A stretch of 64,000 bases of DNA from Candidatus Lumbricidiphila eiseniae. Its GTDB lineage: Bacteria; Actinomycetota; Actinomycetes; Actinomycetales; Microbacteriaceae. Made by a program: the position numbers and the translations under genes. Below, in pieces: positions 45,907 through 55,890 of the stretch. The stretch covers positions 1 to 64,000 of the forward strand of contig NAEP01000059.1 of assembly GCA_002529645.1 (NCBI GenBank), written 5' to 3'. Each line of letters begins with the position of its first letter. Position 1 is the first letter of the stretch. The notes beneath the pieces are model-generated. The model worked only from the letters and a program-made list of their open reading frames with translations, was not told where the DNA came from and made no database searches.

Positions 45907-46640
45907 ATGAAGGCTAGTGGTCGCTCACAACACCTCAAGGTCATCGGCGCGACGCTCCTCGCAGCTGTCCTCGTGTTCTCCGGCGGGCAGGCATTGCACG
46001 CTGAGGAGTGGCCTCCGTCGATAGAGGATGCCATTGCGGTGCTGGAGAACGTCTCTCCGCGCGTCGTCGCCGAGACATCGGATGGTAGCCATGTCGCCAT
46101 TGAGGACACGCGGCTCGTCGAAGGCGAGGCAGCCTACTACCTTGAGCATGGCGGCGACGTGCTCGGAACCGTGTTCAAGCCCTGGGCGGTGGACGCGGCT
46201 GGCAACTCCGTCCCGACGAGTTATTCGTAGGACAACGGTGCCCTCACTCAGCATGTCGATCTGTCTGTGCCGGGGATTGAGTTCCCCGTCGTCGCGGATC
46301 CTGCGTGGGGGTACACCTATTACTATGGACTTAACAAAGTGGTCAGCTGCTGCCGCTCACGGTCAGTGCTGGGCCGATCACGATGAACTTCGAGTGCAGG
46401 TTCGCGCGCGAGTTCACCTCGGGGACGGAGTACTTCGGTTTTCAGTTCAACGCAACGAAGAACCACATCGACGGGCTGGGCTCTAACATCATCTTCGAGT
46501 TCCGCACGATCAGCGGGCGGAGGAATCTCGTGGTGAGTGCGTACATCGTCAACAGTTCCTGGCCAGTAAACAGTGGATACTACCGATTGGGAGCCGCGCT
46601 CAACTGGCAAAACTTCGCCAACAACCTGAACCGGGGCTAG
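45907..46640 (+). pseudogene. Secreted protein with VVADP motif, broken by a stop and a frameshift (copy 2)
   Basis: ATG 45907, preceded by AGGAATC, opens a signal peptide (VIGATLLAAVLVFSGGQALH-AEE). The frame runs to a TAG at 46228, continues past it (DNGALTQHVDLSVPGIEFPV, VADPAWGYTYYYGLN), then shifts near 46335 into GQLLPLTVSAGPITMNFECR and FNATKNHIDGLGSNIIFEFR. The VVADP-WGY signature and the TKNHxDGxGSN block mark one original protein of about 240 aa, a family I associate with secreted proteins of Actinobacteria of unknown function. The 5.4-kb copy keeps only its C-terminus. The membrane partner follows 6 bp later. Confidence 0.7.
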
Positions 46641-46646
46641 CGGCTC

Positions 46647-47078
46647 ATGGGAGAAACCACCGGCCGGACGGCCATGCCGCATATCACATGCCTTGCCGGT
46701 GCCGCCATATCTGCTGGGTTTGGAGCCGCCGCTGCCGCTGCCGTGAGCTTGATCGGGAACGACGGGTCGGGTTTCCTCGCGTTCATACTTCCCGGGGCAG
46801 CTTTCACGGGCCTTGCGGCCGGAGCAATCAGCTTCTCTGTCGGCGCGCTCACCTACCGAGTCCTATGCAACACGGTGAACCGGTGGTGGACCCGGGTTGG
46901 CGCTGTCATTGCTGCAACGGTTTCCTGCGCCATCGTTGTCACCGTGCCCTTCGTCATAATCCCCGCAACGAACGGGGCGCTCCCAACGGCCGGAATCGCC
47001 GCCAGCATCGCGGCATTGTGTGCGGCCCTGGCGTTGCGACCCATGGAAAAGGCCACTGGTAAGAATCGCGCCGCATAG
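46647..47078 (+). CDS. Small four-helix membrane protein (intact copy 2 of the paired cassette)
   Basis: 143 aa with four hydrophobic segments: CLAGAAISAGFGAAAAAAVS; GFLAFILPGAAFTGLAAGAI; VGAVIAATVSCAIVVTVPFV; AGIAASIAALCAALALRP. The C-terminus RPMEKATGKNRAA is basic. The paralogue at 5632-6041 is frameshifted. Its fixed position after a secreted-protein gene at both loci suggests a functional pair (export, immunity or anchoring are possibilities), but nothing in the sequence settles this. ATG 46647, no strong ribosome site, so expression may depend on coupling to the upstream gene. Confidence 0.7.
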   Translation: MGETTGRTAMPHITCLAGAAISAGFGAAAAAAVSLIGNDGSGFLAFILPGAAFTGLAAGAISFSVGALTYRVLCNTVNRWWTRVGAVIAATVSCAIVVTVPFVIIPATNGALPTAGIAASIAALCAALALRPMEKATGKNRAA

Positions 47079-47414
47079 TGCCCGCCACCCGCCGCGACAC
47101 GCCGGCGCCGACTCCACCGAAACTCTGCACCGAAACCCGAATGAACCGAAACATCACTACTGCTGCTTTCGGTTGGCTCTGGCGGAATCGAAGCAGCTCA
47201 CGATTAGATCACCGGCGCGCCGCCCGAGCGCGCACGCGATATCCCTTCGACTGTCAGCCGGAAGGAGATGACAGCGTGGCACGTGGACCGTCACCCGGCG
47301 CAATACGTGCCGCGTCTGTGCCCGTACACCGAGTATCCTCGTTCGAGGCTGTTGCCGGTCGCGGAAACCGGCACCGCCACCCCGCGCCGCACGGTGCACT
47401 GAACGAGGAGCAGC
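47079..47414. other. Intergenic stretch before metF
   Basis: No gene recognised. A stem GCCGGT/ACCGGC with a 7-nt loop lies at about 47354-47372, and GAACGAGGAGCAGC at 47401-47414 is the metF ribosome site. I looked for cobalamin and SAH riboswitch cores and saw none. Confidence 0.4.
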
Positions 47415-48335
47415 ATGTCAGAGAGCGGATCCACGCCGACGACGAGCCCGACAACACGTGCACACCCGCACCCGGTCAAGATTTCTTTTGAGCTCTTCCC
47501 GCCTCGTACGGATGCGGCGGCGCTGGCGCTGGGGCGCACGATCGACCGACTCTCTGACACTGACCCGGATTTCATCTCGGTCACCTTTGGCGCGGGCGGA
47601 ACCTCCCGCGAGCGCTCTCTCACGGTGCTTCGATACATCCTTGAGCACACTCGCATCGATCCGATGGCCCATCTGACGTGCGTGGGCAGCTCACGCGCGG
47701 AGGCGACCGAGCTCGTGCAGCAGTTTCTTGATGCGGGCATCCGCAGCTTTCTTGCGCTGCGTGGAGACCCACCCGCGGAGCACCCGAACGGGTTTTCGCT
47801 TGGCGACCTTGCCAGTGCTGCAGAGCTTGTGCACCTGATTCGCACAACGCACGGGGGAGAGCTTGATCGACTGGCGGTCGCGGCTTTCCCGACGGGCCAC
47901 GCAAAATCCCGCACCGTGCAACAAGATATCGAAACCCTGCTTGTCAAGCAGTCGGCTGGTGCAACCCTCGCGATCACACAGCTGTTCTGGCGCGCCGACG
48001 ACTACCACGGTTTTGTGGCGCAGGCTCGGGAAGCAGGAGTCAGGATTCCCATCCTGCCCGGTGTGATGCCCGTGACCAGTGCCGCCCGGTTGGCTCGGCT
48101 TGCGGAACTGACCGGGGTTGAGCCGCCCGTTGAACTTGCCCGTACGCTTGAGAGTGAACCGGATGCCTCGCGGCAAACCGAATACGGTGTGGCCTTCTCC
48201 ACCGAACTGGTGCGCGATGTGCTGGCGGGCGGAGCGCCGGGCATCCATCTCTACACCTTTAACCGCCACGAGGCTGTGCTCGATGTGATAACCCGACTGG
48301 GGTTGCGTGCCGGGTCGCTCGCATCGGTAACCTGA
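47415..48335 (+). CDS. metF: 5,10-methylenetetrahydrofolate reductase
   Basis: Supplies methyl-THF for methionine synthesis. KISFELFPPRTDAAALALGR is the family start; FISVTFGAGGTSRERSLTVL, HLTCVGSSRAEATELV, FLALRGDPPAEHPNGF and AVAAFPTGHAKSRT (flavin and folate contacts) are present, ending GIHLYTFNRHEAVLDVITRL. 306 aa. ATG 47415. metE follows after 122 bp on the same strand, a sensible pair. Confidence 0.95.
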   Translation: MSESGSTPTTSPTTRAHPHPVKISFELFPPRTDAAALALGRTIDRLSDTDPDFISVTFGAGGTSRERSLTVLRYILEHTRIDPMAHLTCVGSSRAEATELVQQFLDAGIRSFLALRGDPPAEHPNGFSLGDLASAAELVHLIRTTHGGELDRLAVAAFPTGHAKSRTVQQDIETLLVKQSAGATLAITQLFWRADDYHGFVAQAREAGVRIPILPGVMPVTSAARLARLAELTGVEPPVELARTLESEPDASRQTEYGVAFSTELVRDVLAGGAPGIHLYTFNRHEAVLDVITRLGLRAGSLASVT

Positions 48336-48457
48336 CACGACGACTCCCCTCCACCCGCATCGGCCACCACCATCCCGCAGCCCCTACCCACGCCACCACC
48401 TGCAGCTCTGTACCATAGCTCAAGACCCCCGTACCCACACCCCAGATGAGGAACACG

Positions 48458-50791
48458 ATGACGACCGCACACGCTTTCCCTGCCGGCACGATTCTCGGCT
48501 ACCCCCGAATCGGTCGCCGCCGTGAGTTGAAGTTCGCCATCGAGGAATTCTGGTCGGGCAAAATCGATGCCGTGCAGCTCGAGCAGCGCACCGCGCAGCT
48601 GCGATCCGATACCCGTGAGCGGCTTGTGACCCTCGGCCTGGGCCGAACCGACTCCGCGATTCCCGAGTCGTTCTCCTACTACGATCAGGTGCTGGATGCG
48701 GCGATTACGGTCGGTGCTATCCCGGCCCGTTTTGCGCGACTCGCGGATGCGTCCGGAAGTATTGACCTCCGGGGGTATTTCACGATCGCTCGCGGCGAGG
48801 GTAACGATGCCCCACTCGAAATGACGAAGTGGTTCGACACCAACTACCACTACCTCGTACCCGAGATCGCGCCCGATACCGCGTTTTCGTTGCACGCCGA
48901 CCGCATCCTCGCGCAGTTCGCGGAGGCACAGGCTCAGGGCCTGCTGACCCGTCCGGTCATTGTCGGCCCGGTGACCTTCCTTGCGCTCGCGAAGGCATCC
49001 GATTCTGCTCCCGCCGGATTCCGCCCGCTTGATCGGCTCGCCGACCTCATTCCGGTGTATGCGGCCCTGCTGGCCAAACTCGCGGATGCCGGTGCCCAGT
49101 GGGTGCAGCTTGACGAACCTGCGCTCGTGAGTGAGAGCCTTGGGGAGACCGAGGATCGTATTCGGACGGCAACCGCACTGGCGTATGACGCACTCGGTGC
49201 GCTCGATGCCCGTCCGGCACTGTTTATCGCTGCACCGTACGGTGCGCTTGGCAACGCGCTCGCGACGCTCGCAGCGACTCCGGTGGAGGCGATCTCGCTC
49301 GACCTTGTGCGCGGTGACGTGCCCTCTCAGCTCGACTCAGCCACCGCCGAGTCGCTCGCGTCAAAAACCCTTGTGGCGGGCGTTATCGACGGTCACAATA
49401 TTTGGCGCGGTGATCTTGGTACCGCGTTCGACAGGGTTGCTGCCGTGCAATCGCTCTCGGGTCGGGTGTCCGTGTCTACCTCAACCTCGTTGCAGCACGT
49501 TCCGCACGATGTGACCGACGAGCCCCGCCTGGATGCGCGGTTGGCAAGTTGGCTTGCGTTTGCCGACCAGAAGATCGTCCAGGTTGCAACGCTTGCCCGC
49601 GGCATCCGTTCCAGTAGGGGTGCGATTCAGGCCGAGTTGGATGCCGCGTCCGCCGCACTGGCAGATCGCGCCGCCGCCCCGGGTGTCCGTGTCGCTGCCG
49701 TGCGGGATCGGTTGGCCGGCCTTGCGGCAGCCGCCGAGAATCGGGCGAGGTATGCGGAACGGGTGGCGGCACAGGCATCCCTTGGTTTGCCGGAGCTGCC
49801 CACGACGACCATCGGATCGTTCCCGCAGACCGCTGACATTCGCCGCGCCCGGGCACGCCTTGGTAGGGGGGAGCTGAGCGAGACCGACTACGAGACCCTC
49901 ATGCGTGAGGAGATCAAGCGTGTCGTTGACCTTCAGGAGGAGATTGGTCTTGATGTGCTTGTGCACGGCGAGCCCGAGCGCAACGACATGGTGCAGTATT
50001 TTGCCGAACTGCTTGACGGGTTTGCTGTTACCGAGAACGGGTGGGTGCAGTCGTATGGTTCGCGCTGCACGCGCCCGTCGATTTTGTGGGGGGATGTCTC
50101 GCGCCCCGCGCCAATGACCGTGGAGTGGTCGCGCTACGCGCAGACCCTGACATCAAAGCACGTGAAGGGCATGCTCACCGGCCCGGTCACCATCCTTGCG
50201 TGGTCGTTTGTTCGAGATGATATTCCGCTCGGTGACACAGCCCGCCAGGTGGGGCTCGCGCTGCGGGACGAGATCGCTGATCTGGAGGCAGCGGGGATCC
50301 GGATTATCCAGGTGGATGAGCCCGCGCTACGCGAACTGCTCCCGCTCAAGCGTGCCGATCAGGCCGCCTACCTGGAATGGTCGGTGCGATCATTCCGGCT
50401 CGCGTGTGGTGGTGCAGCCCCTGCGACGCAGATTCACACGCACCTGTGCTACTCCGAGTTCGGTGTCATTATCGACGCTATTTCTCATCTCGACGCGGAT
50501 GTCACCTCGATTGAGGCTGCCCGCAGCCGGATGGATGTTGTTGATGACCTCGAGCGGGTTGGTTTCGATCACGGCATCGGCCCGGGTGTCTATGATATTC
50601 ACTCACCGCGAGTGCCGAGCACCGAGGAAGTGCAGACGATGCTGGAGCGCGCCGTTGAGCACATCCCCGCGTCGCGACTGTGGATCAACCCCGACTGCGG
50701 GTTGAAGACTCGCGGTTATGACGAAACCGTCGCGTCGCTGCGGAACATTCTCACGGCGACCAGGGCGGTTCGGGCAAAAATCAGGGCGTAG
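48458..50791 (+). CDS. metE: Cobalamin-independent methionine synthase
   Basis: Transfers the methyl group from methyl-THF-polyglutamate to homocysteine. The N-terminal barrel has [20 protein letters not shown]; the C-terminal barrel has [40 protein letters not shown] and the zinc ligands HTHLCYSEF and [13 protein letters not shown]. 777 aa, full length. ATG 48458 has GAGGA five bases upstream; ATG 48446 is in frame four codons earlier. Followed by a strong terminator. Confidence 0.95.
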   Translation: MTTAHAFPAGTILGYPRIGRRRELKFAIEEFWSGKIDAVQLEQRTAQLRSDTRERLVTLGLGRTDSAIPESFSYYDQVLDAAITVGAIPARFARLADASGSIDLRGYFTIARGEGNDAPLEMTKWFDTNYHYLVPEIAPDTAFSLHADRILAQFAEAQAQGLLTRPVIVGPVTFLALAKASDSAPAGFRPLDRLADLIPVYAALLAKLADAGAQWVQLDEPALVSESLGETEDRIRTATALAYDALGALDARPALFIAAPYGALGNALATLAATPVEAISLDLVRGDVPSQLDSATAESLASKTLVAGVIDGHNIWRGDLGTAFDRVAAVQSLSGRVSVSTSTSLQHVPHDVTDEPRLDARLASWLAFADQKIVQVATLARGIRSSRGAIQAELDAASAALADRAAAPGVRVAAVRDRLAGLAAAAENRARYAERVAAQASLGLPELPTTTIGSFPQTADIRRARARLGRGELSETDYETLMREEIKRVVDLQEEIGLDVLVHGEPERNDMVQYFAELLDGFAVTENGWVQSYGSRCTRPSILWGDVSRPAPMTVEWSRYAQTLTSKHVKGMLTGPVTILAWSFVRDDIPLGDTARQVGLALRDEIADLEAAGIRIIQVDEPALRELLPLKRADQAAYLEWSVRSFRLACGGAAPATQIHTHLCYSEFGVIIDAISHLDADVTSIEAARSRMDVVDDLERVGFDHGIGPGVYDIHSPRVPSTEEVQTMLERAVEHIPASRLWINPDCGLKTRGYDETVASLRNILTATRAVRAKIRA

Positions 50792-50799
50792 TTGTTGGT

Positions 50800-50836
50800 G
50801 GCATGGCTCGGGTGCGGCTCGAGCCATGCCGTTTTT
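50800..50836 (+). terminator. Intrinsic terminator after metE
   Basis: GGCATGGCTCG and CGAGCCATGCC form an 11-bp perfect stem with a 9-nt loop, followed by GTTTTT. It lies 9 bp after metE and faces the 3' end of lexA 25 bp further on. Confidence 0.9.
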
Positions 50837-50860
50837 GTTCAGCGAGTAGTTTCTGTGGTG

Positions 50861-51568
50861 CTAAACCGAGCGCAAAACGGCGACGACTCGACCGAGCACA
50901 TCTGCCTCGTTTCCCAGGATCGGTTCAAAGGCGCTGTTGCGGGGAAGTAACCACGTGTTGCCGTCACGCTGCCGAAACACCTTGACGGTTGCTTCGCCGT
51001 CAAGCATGGCCGCGACAATATCGCCGTTTTCTGCCGTGTGCTGTGATCGCACGACCACCCAGTCTCCGTCACAGATCGCCGCCTCAATCATCGACTCACC
51101 CACCACTTTGAGCATGAACAGGTCGCCCTTGCCTACGAGTTGTCGGGGTAGTGGGAAAATTTCTTCGACCTGCTGGTCTGCGGTAATGGGCACTCCCGCG
51201 GCGATTCGACCAACAAGCGGTACCATTGCGGCATCTCCAACGGGTGTGGATGCCTCGTCGGTTACCGTGGGTTCTACATCGGGGAGTTCAATGAGCACTT
51301 CTAACGCTCGTGGCCGGTTTGGGTCACGTCGGAGGTATCCCGCAATCTCCAGCTGGTTGAGCTGGTGGGTGACGCTCGAAAGCGAGGAGAGACCGACCGC
51401 GTCGCCAATTTCGCGCATGCTCGGGGGGTAACCGCGAGCGGCCACGGCCCGCTGAATGGTTTCCAGGATATCGCGCTGCTTCGCGCTGAGGTTCGACCGG
51501 CGGCGGGTCTTGAGTGCCGCGGTGCTCGTTGCTTCTGGCGCGTCGGATGCCTCGTTGTCAGTGCTCAC
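50861..51568 (-). CDS. lexA: LexA repressor
   Basis: SOS repressor, 235 aa. The N-terminal winged helix has [40 protein letters not shown] and [20 protein letters not shown]. The C-terminal protease domain has the cleavage site region [13 protein letters not shown] (Ala-Gly), catalytic Ser in [20 protein letters not shown] and Lys in [17 protein letters not shown] 51568 gives the natural start; the frame is open further upstream but non-homologous. Divergent from the LysM gene with SOS-box-like sites between. Confidence 0.95.
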   Translation of the reverse strand: MSTDNEASDAPEATSTAALKTRRRSNLSAKQRDILETIQRAVAARGYPPSMREIGDAVGLSSLSSVTHQLNQLEIAGYLRRDPNRPRALEVLIELPDVEPTVTDEASTPVGDAAMVPLVGRIAAGVPITADQQVEEIFPLPRQLVGKGDLFMLKVVGESMIEAAICDGDWVVVRSQHTAENGDIVAAMLDGEATVKVFRQRDGNTWLLPRNSAFEPILGNEADVLGRVVAVLRSV

Positions 51569-51684
51569 GGATGATCGTTCTCGTTCCCGACCCGCGACGA
51601 CGGTTGTGCGATACGAACCGAATGTCAGTGGGTCTTGGTGAAATGTCGCTGTAGTCGAAACTATATCCGGCAAAGGTGGGTGAA

Positions 51685-51700
51685 GCAAACATATGTTCGA
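51685..51700. promoter_or_regulatory. SOS (LexA) box
   Basis: GCAAACATATGTTCGA fits the actinobacterial/Gram-positive LexA box TCGAAC-N4-GTTCGA, with an intact right half and a decayed left half. A second weaker site, TCGAA-N6-TTCGG, lies at 51759-51774. Both are in the spacer between lexA and the LysM gene, so LexA could control both. An in-frame ATG inside this box starts a 73-codon frame (51693-51914) with no ribosome site, which I do not call. Confidence 0.7.
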
Positions 51701-51915
51701 GAGTGTTGAGGAATTTCTCCGCGACACGCGGGTGTTTGGTGGCTTGCATTCCCGGTCATTCGAAGATATATTCGGAACAGAGATTCGTTTCTGGTTCTCT
51801 CGGTCGAAGACCAGGTATTCCCACCCACCACCCACAGAGCATCTCGGCATCCGATCCTCTCGGCTGAAGATCGGGCACGACTTGTCAGTGAATAACGTTC
51901 CTCAGGAGGATTAGC

Positions 51916-52386
51916 ATGAGCACCATCACACTGCACGATCCCTGTTCGACACTCGTATCCCAGCTTGAGCATCCGGGCCGCGATACGGTTCGGGTATCAC
52001 GGGTTTACGGTACGACGGCTTTAATGCACCGGTCGCAGCCTCGGTTCCGGTTGACCCGGCGGGGGTGGCTCGTGCTGACCGCACTCGTGGCTGTTCCGCT
52101 GGTGCTGTGGGTGTTTGTGTTGATCCTCGGTGCTGACGGGCCCGCCGTCGGTTCGGCGAGTCTTGGCAGTTCATCGGCTGTCGGTGCCCTGTCAGAGACT
52201 GATGCCTCGGTCGCCTCCCTTCACTACACAACGATTGGCTACGGCGATACGCTCTGGAGCATTGCTGAACACATTGCCCCGAAGTCAGATCCCCGCGAGG
52301 TGATCGACGAGATCATGCACCTCAATGGTCTTGACAGCGCCATGGTTCAGCCCGGACAGCGCATCGCTCTGCCGCCAAACCTATAG
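51916..52386 (+). CDS. LysM-domain membrane protein, probable SOS-linked division regulator
   Basis: 156 aa. A cytoplasmic basic start (HRSQPRFRLTRRG) precedes one membrane helix (WLVLTALVAVPLVLWVFVLI), then a Ser-rich linker and a C-terminal LysM domain (YTTIGYGDTLWSIAEHIAPK ... VQPGQRIALPPNL) for peptidoglycan binding. The divergent lexA/LysM arrangement is conserved in Actinobacteria, where the Mycobacterium (Rv2719c) and Corynebacterium (DivS) counterparts are SOS-induced division suppressors. Ribosome site CAGGAGGA directly upstream. SOS boxes lie 215 and 140 bp before the start. Confidence 0.82.
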   Translation: MSTITLHDPCSTLVSQLEHPGRDTVRVSRVYGTTALMHRSQPRFRLTRRGWLVLTALVAVPLVLWVFVLILGADGPAVGSASLGSSSAVGALSETDASVASLHYTTIGYGDTLWSIAEHIAPKSDPREVIDEIMHLNGLDSAMVQPGQRIALPPNL

Positions 52387-52429
52387 TTCGGTGGTGTTGG
52401 GCACCGGAGCGGTTCGATAGCATCGAACC

Positions 52430-53527
52430 GTGCCACGCCTTGATGATTTCCCCCTCCGCGACGATCTCCGCGGGCAGGTGCCCTACGGCGCACCACAGGC
52501 ACCGCTCCCGATTGCGCTCAACGTCAATGAGAACACCCACCCGTTGCCGGAAGCGGTTGCGCAGGACATCGTGGTGCGCATCGCGGCGGCGACCCTCACC
52601 CTCAACCGGTACCCTGACCGCGAGTTCACGCAACTGCGCGAGGCATTCGCTCGGTACCTGGGTCACGGTCTCACGGCGGAGAACATCTGGGCCGCGAACG
52701 GATCCAATGAGGTACTGCAGCATGTTCTGCAGGCATACGGTGGTCCCGGACGATCGGTGCTCGGCTACGCTCCGACGTACTCGATGTACTCTCTGCTCGC
52801 ACGGGGGACCGGGACATCCTGGGTTGCTGCCGATCGCGACATCGACTACGTACTCAGCCCCGAGACGGCGGTGGCCGCCATTATCAAACACGATCCCGAT
52901 ATTGTGTTGCTCTGCCGACCGAACAACCCCACGGGCACACGACTGGACCTTGAGACGGTGCGAGCTGTCGCGGATGCCGCCCGCGGCATGGTCGTTGTGG
53001 ATGAGGCGTACATAGAGTTTGCAGACGCGGGTACCCCCAGTGCGCTGACGCTGCTTTCCGAGTACCCACGATTGCTCGTGTCCCGCACCATGAGCAAGGC
53101 GTTCGCGTTTGCCGGGGCGCGGGTGGGGTACCTGGCGGGCGATCCCGCCGCGATCGATGCGCTGCGACTCGTGCGATTGCCGTACCACCTGTCGGCGATC
53201 ACGCAGGCAGCGGCCCTGGGGGCACTGGCACACTCGAATGAGATGCTCGGGACTGTTGCTGCCGTCCGCGGGCAACGCGACCGGCTCGTTCGCGAGCTGA
53301 CCGCGCTCGGGTTCACACCGCACCCCAGTGATGCAAATTTTGTTCTCTTCGGTGGCCTTGCCGACCCGGCAGCAACCTGTGCGGGTCTGCGTGAGAGGGG
53401 CATTCTCATTCGTGATGTGGGCATACCACAGACCCTGCGCGTGACGGCGGGAACGCAGGCAGAAACCTCGGCTTTCCTTACCGCAATTGCCGCCTATGCT
53501 CCGGGTCAGGTGGTGGGTGCGCACTAG
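52430..53527 (+). CDS. hisC: Histidinol-phosphate aminotransferase
   Basis: PLP enzyme, 365 aa. LNVNENTHPLPEAV at the N-terminus, NGSNEVLQHVLQAYGGPGR, RPNNPTGTRLDLETV, VVVDEAYIEFADAG and the PLP lysine in VSRTMSKAFAFAGARVGYLA. GTG start 43 bp after the LysM gene. hisB follows 9 bp later, forming hisC-hisB-hisH. Confidence 0.95.
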   Translation: MPRLDDFPLRDDLRGQVPYGAPQAPLPIALNVNENTHPLPEAVAQDIVVRIAAATLTLNRYPDREFTQLREAFARYLGHGLTAENIWAANGSNEVLQHVLQAYGGPGRSVLGYAPTYSMYSLLARGTGTSWVAADRDIDYVLSPETAVAAIIKHDPDIVLLCRPNNPTGTRLDLETVRAVADAARGMVVVDEAYIEFADAGTPSALTLLSEYPRLLVSRTMSKAFAFAGARVGYLAGDPAAIDALRLVRLPYHLSAITQAAALGALAHSNEMLGTVAAVRGQRDRLVRELTALGFTPHPSDANFVLFGGLADPAATCAGLRERGILIRDVGIPQTLRVTAGTQAETSAFLTAIAAYAPGQVVGAH

Positions 53528-53536
53528 GCTGAACGC

Positions 53537-54145
53537 ATGAGTGCACAGGCGCGGACCGCGCACATCCGGCGGCAGACCAGTGAGTCCAGCATCGAATTGA
53601 CGCTCAACCTGGATGGTTCCGGCCAGAGCGATGTTGAAACCGGCGTGCCCTTTTTCGATCACCTACTCACGGCCTTTGCGAAACACTCCCTCACCGACCT
53701 CACCGCCCGTGCGCAGGGCGACATCCACATTGATGTCCACCACACCGTTGAAGACACGGGCATCGTGCTGGGGCAGGCCATCCAACAGGCACTCGGCGAT
53801 AAGAGCGGGATCTCTCGGTTTGGCGATGCGCTTGTGCCGCTCGATGAAGCACTCGCGCAGGCGGTTGTCGATATTTCGGGACGGCCGTTTCTTGTGCACT
53901 CCGGCGAGCCCACCGGGTTTGAGTACCACCTCATCGGTGGTCATTTCACCGGCTCTATGGTGCGGCACGTGTTCGAGGCCGTGACGTTTCACGCTGCGAT
54001 GACGGTGCACATGACGCTGCTCGGCGGACGCGACCCACACCACATTGCCGAGGCCGAATTCAAGGCGTTTGCACGTGCCTTCCGGCAGGCAGCATCGAGG
54101 GATGCCGCGGTGCGGGGCATCCCCTCAACCAAGGGCGCGCTGTGA
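53537..54145 (+). CDS. hisB: Imidazoleglycerol-phosphate dehydratase
   Basis: 202 aa. Metal-binding His/Glu motifs are visible: [32 protein letters not shown] and [18 protein letters not shown]. Monofunctional, without the phosphatase domain of enterobacterial HisB. ATG 53537. Stop overlaps the hisH GTG by 4 bp. Confidence 0.96.
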   Translation: MSAQARTAHIRRQTSESSIELTLNLDGSGQSDVETGVPFFDHLLTAFAKHSLTDLTARAQGDIHIDVHHTVEDTGIVLGQAIQQALGDKSGISRFGDALVPLDEALAQAVVDISGRPFLVHSGEPTGFEYHLIGGHFTGSMVRHVFEAVTFHAAMTVHMTLLGGRDPHHIAEAEFKAFARAFRQAASRDAAVRGIPSTKGAL

Positions 54146-54780
54146 CCGTATCCCGACGGGTCGTTGTGCTCGACTACGGGTCTGGCAACATTCACTCGGC
54201 GGCGAAGGCGCTGGAGCGCGCGGGCGCAACCGTTGAGGTGACGTGTGATCGGAGCGCGGCACTGGAGGCTGCGGGGCTTGTTGTGCCCGGGGTCGGTGCG
54301 TTTGACGCGGTCATGGCACAGGTGCGTGCCGTGCGCGGTGATGAGATTGTCGACCGGCGGCTAGCTGGCGGACGGCAGGTGTTGGGCATCTGCGTGGGCA
54401 TGCAGGTGATGTTTGAGCGCGGTGTGGAGCGCGGTGTGGGGTCGGAGGGACTGGGCGAGTGGCCCGGCACGGTCACACGGTTGGATGCACCGGTGCTGCC
54501 GCATATGGGATGGAACACTGTTGAACCCGATGCGGGGTCGGTGCTCTTTGACGGTCTTGCCGGTGAGCGATTTTATTTCGTGCACTCGTTCGCAGCGCGG
54601 GAGTGGACACTTGAGGTGCAGCCGCCCTTCCCCGCCCCGACGCTGACATGGGCAGATCACGGTGGCCGATTCCTCGCCGCGGTGGAGAACGGGCCGTTGT
54701 CGGCAACGCAGTTTCATCCGGAAAAGTCGGCGGATGCCGGCATCCAGCTGCTGCGAAATTGGGTAGGGTCGCTCGGGTAG
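54142..54780 (+). CDS. hisH: Imidazole glycerol phosphate synthase, glutaminase subunit
   Basis: 212 aa class I amidotransferase, partner of His[21 protein letters not shown], nucleophile Cys in [14 protein letters not shown], and [20 protein letters not shown] with the catalytic His and Glu. GTG start coupled to hisB. In relatives hisA follows at once; here a minus-strand export cassette of 3.4 kb intervenes. Confidence 0.96.
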   Translation: MTVSRRVVVLDYGSGNIHSAAKALERAGATVEVTCDRSAALEAAGLVVPGVGAFDAVMAQVRAVRGDEIVDRRLAGGRQVLGICVGMQVMFERGVERGVGSEGLGEWPGTVTRLDAPVLPHMGWNTVEPDAGSVLFDGLAGERFYFVHSFAAREWTLEVQPPFPAPTLTWADHGGRFLAAVENGPLSATQFHPEKSADAGIQLLRNWVGSLG

Positions 54781-54822
54781 ATTACCTGGTGGGCCTCGCA
54801 CCGCGACCTGAGCTGATCGACA

Positions 54823-55890
54823 TCAGCGTTCCTTGAAGTAGCGGAAGAGGTGATGCTCGCGAACGAGGGTGAGCGCTAGGGTGGCCCCGAGGAGGGCGCC
54901 GGCGACGGCAGCGGGAGCCACTGCGAAGGACATGACGGTGATACCTGGCGGGGCCGGTGATACCCACAGGTTCACCGTGGTGAATGCAATGGCAAGGGTG
55001 GCGCTGAGTGTTGACCAGACGAGCACCTCAAGGAGTACCCCCAAAAGCTGTGCGACCCGTGGCTGCCGTGCGTGGAGAGCGGCGGCGTATTCGAGCCGAC
55101 GTGCGCGGACTGCGAACCAACCGACTGCGATCCCGATGAGTGCCGTGAGTGGGTAGGCGAAACGAGTGATGCGATGTTCAAACAGTGACGTACCTGCGAA
55201 CGAGGAACCGTGGTTCATGTTGAGTCGGCCAACCTGCAGGGAGGTGTCGGCAACGGCCTCGGTTGCGGTGTACCGCAGTAGCGTGTCGTTAGTGTCGGTG
55301 GGGGGCCATGCCTGTGCCCAGCACTCGTCAAAGAGGGCTGTAGCTGAAGCAGGGATCAGCACGGCGTATGCGAGACGGCTGTCCCGGCCGTCATCGGGGT
55401 ACGGGTAGGTTCCCGCGAGGGTGAGGGAGCCGATATCGGTGGCGAGCTTCGCGCCGGGAGACACCCCCAGTGTCTGAGCAAGCTGTTGAGAAACCCACAC
55501 CCCGGTGCCATCACCGGTGACGTTGAGGACGTTCAAGAACTTGGGTGACACGATGAACGCGGGGATTGATGTCGCGGGCAGTGCGGTGATCTCGAGCGGA
55601 TCTGTTTTGGCGAGTGCTCCTGCGGCAGATACCGTGGAGTATCCCGAGATCGACTCGCACGAGGTGCCGTCGACGGCGTGCTCGGTCTGCATAATGCGTG
55701 TTGCGGCACCGGAGCTGATGAACGCGGAGGCCTGTTCGTCGAGGACACGTACCGTTGTGGAGTCGGCGAGTGCGAGGCATCCTGCTGCGGTGCCCAGTAT
55801 GCAGGCGAGCGTCGCGGCGCGCGTCGTGCCGGATACGAGGTTTCGTGTGACCTCGGAGAGAACAGCGGACAGTCGCATGTGGGCAGTCAC
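54823..55890 (-). CDS. FtsX/MacB-like ABC permease
   Basis: 355 aa. One membrane helix near the N-terminus (AATLACILGTAAGCLALADS), a large extracytoplasmic domain (residues 45-235), then three helices (FAYPLTALIGIAVGWFAVRA; VAQLLGVLLEVLVWSTLSAT; VAPAAVAGALLGATLALTLV). This is the MacB/FtsX topology of tripartite mechanotransmission exporters. Last gene of the minus-strand cassette; its ATG overlaps the ATPase stop. Converges on hisH with 42 bp between stops. Confidence 0.8.
   Translation of the reverse strand: MTAHMRLSAVLSEVTRNLVSGTTRAATLACILGTAAGCLALADSTTVRVLDEQASAFISSGAATRIMQTEHAVDGTSCESISGYSTVSAAGALAKTDPLEITALPATSIPAFIVSPKFLNVLNVTGDGTGVWVSQQLAQTLGVSPGAKLATDIGSLTLAGTYPYPDDGRDSRLAYAVLIPASATALFDECWAQAWPPTDTNDTLLRYTATEAVADTSLQVGRLNMNHGSSFAGTSLFEHRITRFAYPLTALIGIAVGWFAVRARRLEYAAALHARQPRVAQLLGVLLEVLVWSTLSATLAIAFTTVNLWVSPAPPGITVMSFAVAPAAVAGALLGATLALTLVREHHLFRYFKER

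Noticed and set aside
47079-47414. Riboswitch upstream of metF
   Set aside because: No cobalamin box, SAH or SAM core found; only a short generic stem.
51693-51914. 73-codon gene between lexA and the LysM gene
   Set aside because: Start codon lies inside the SOS box, no ribosome site, no recognisable composition; kept only as a note.
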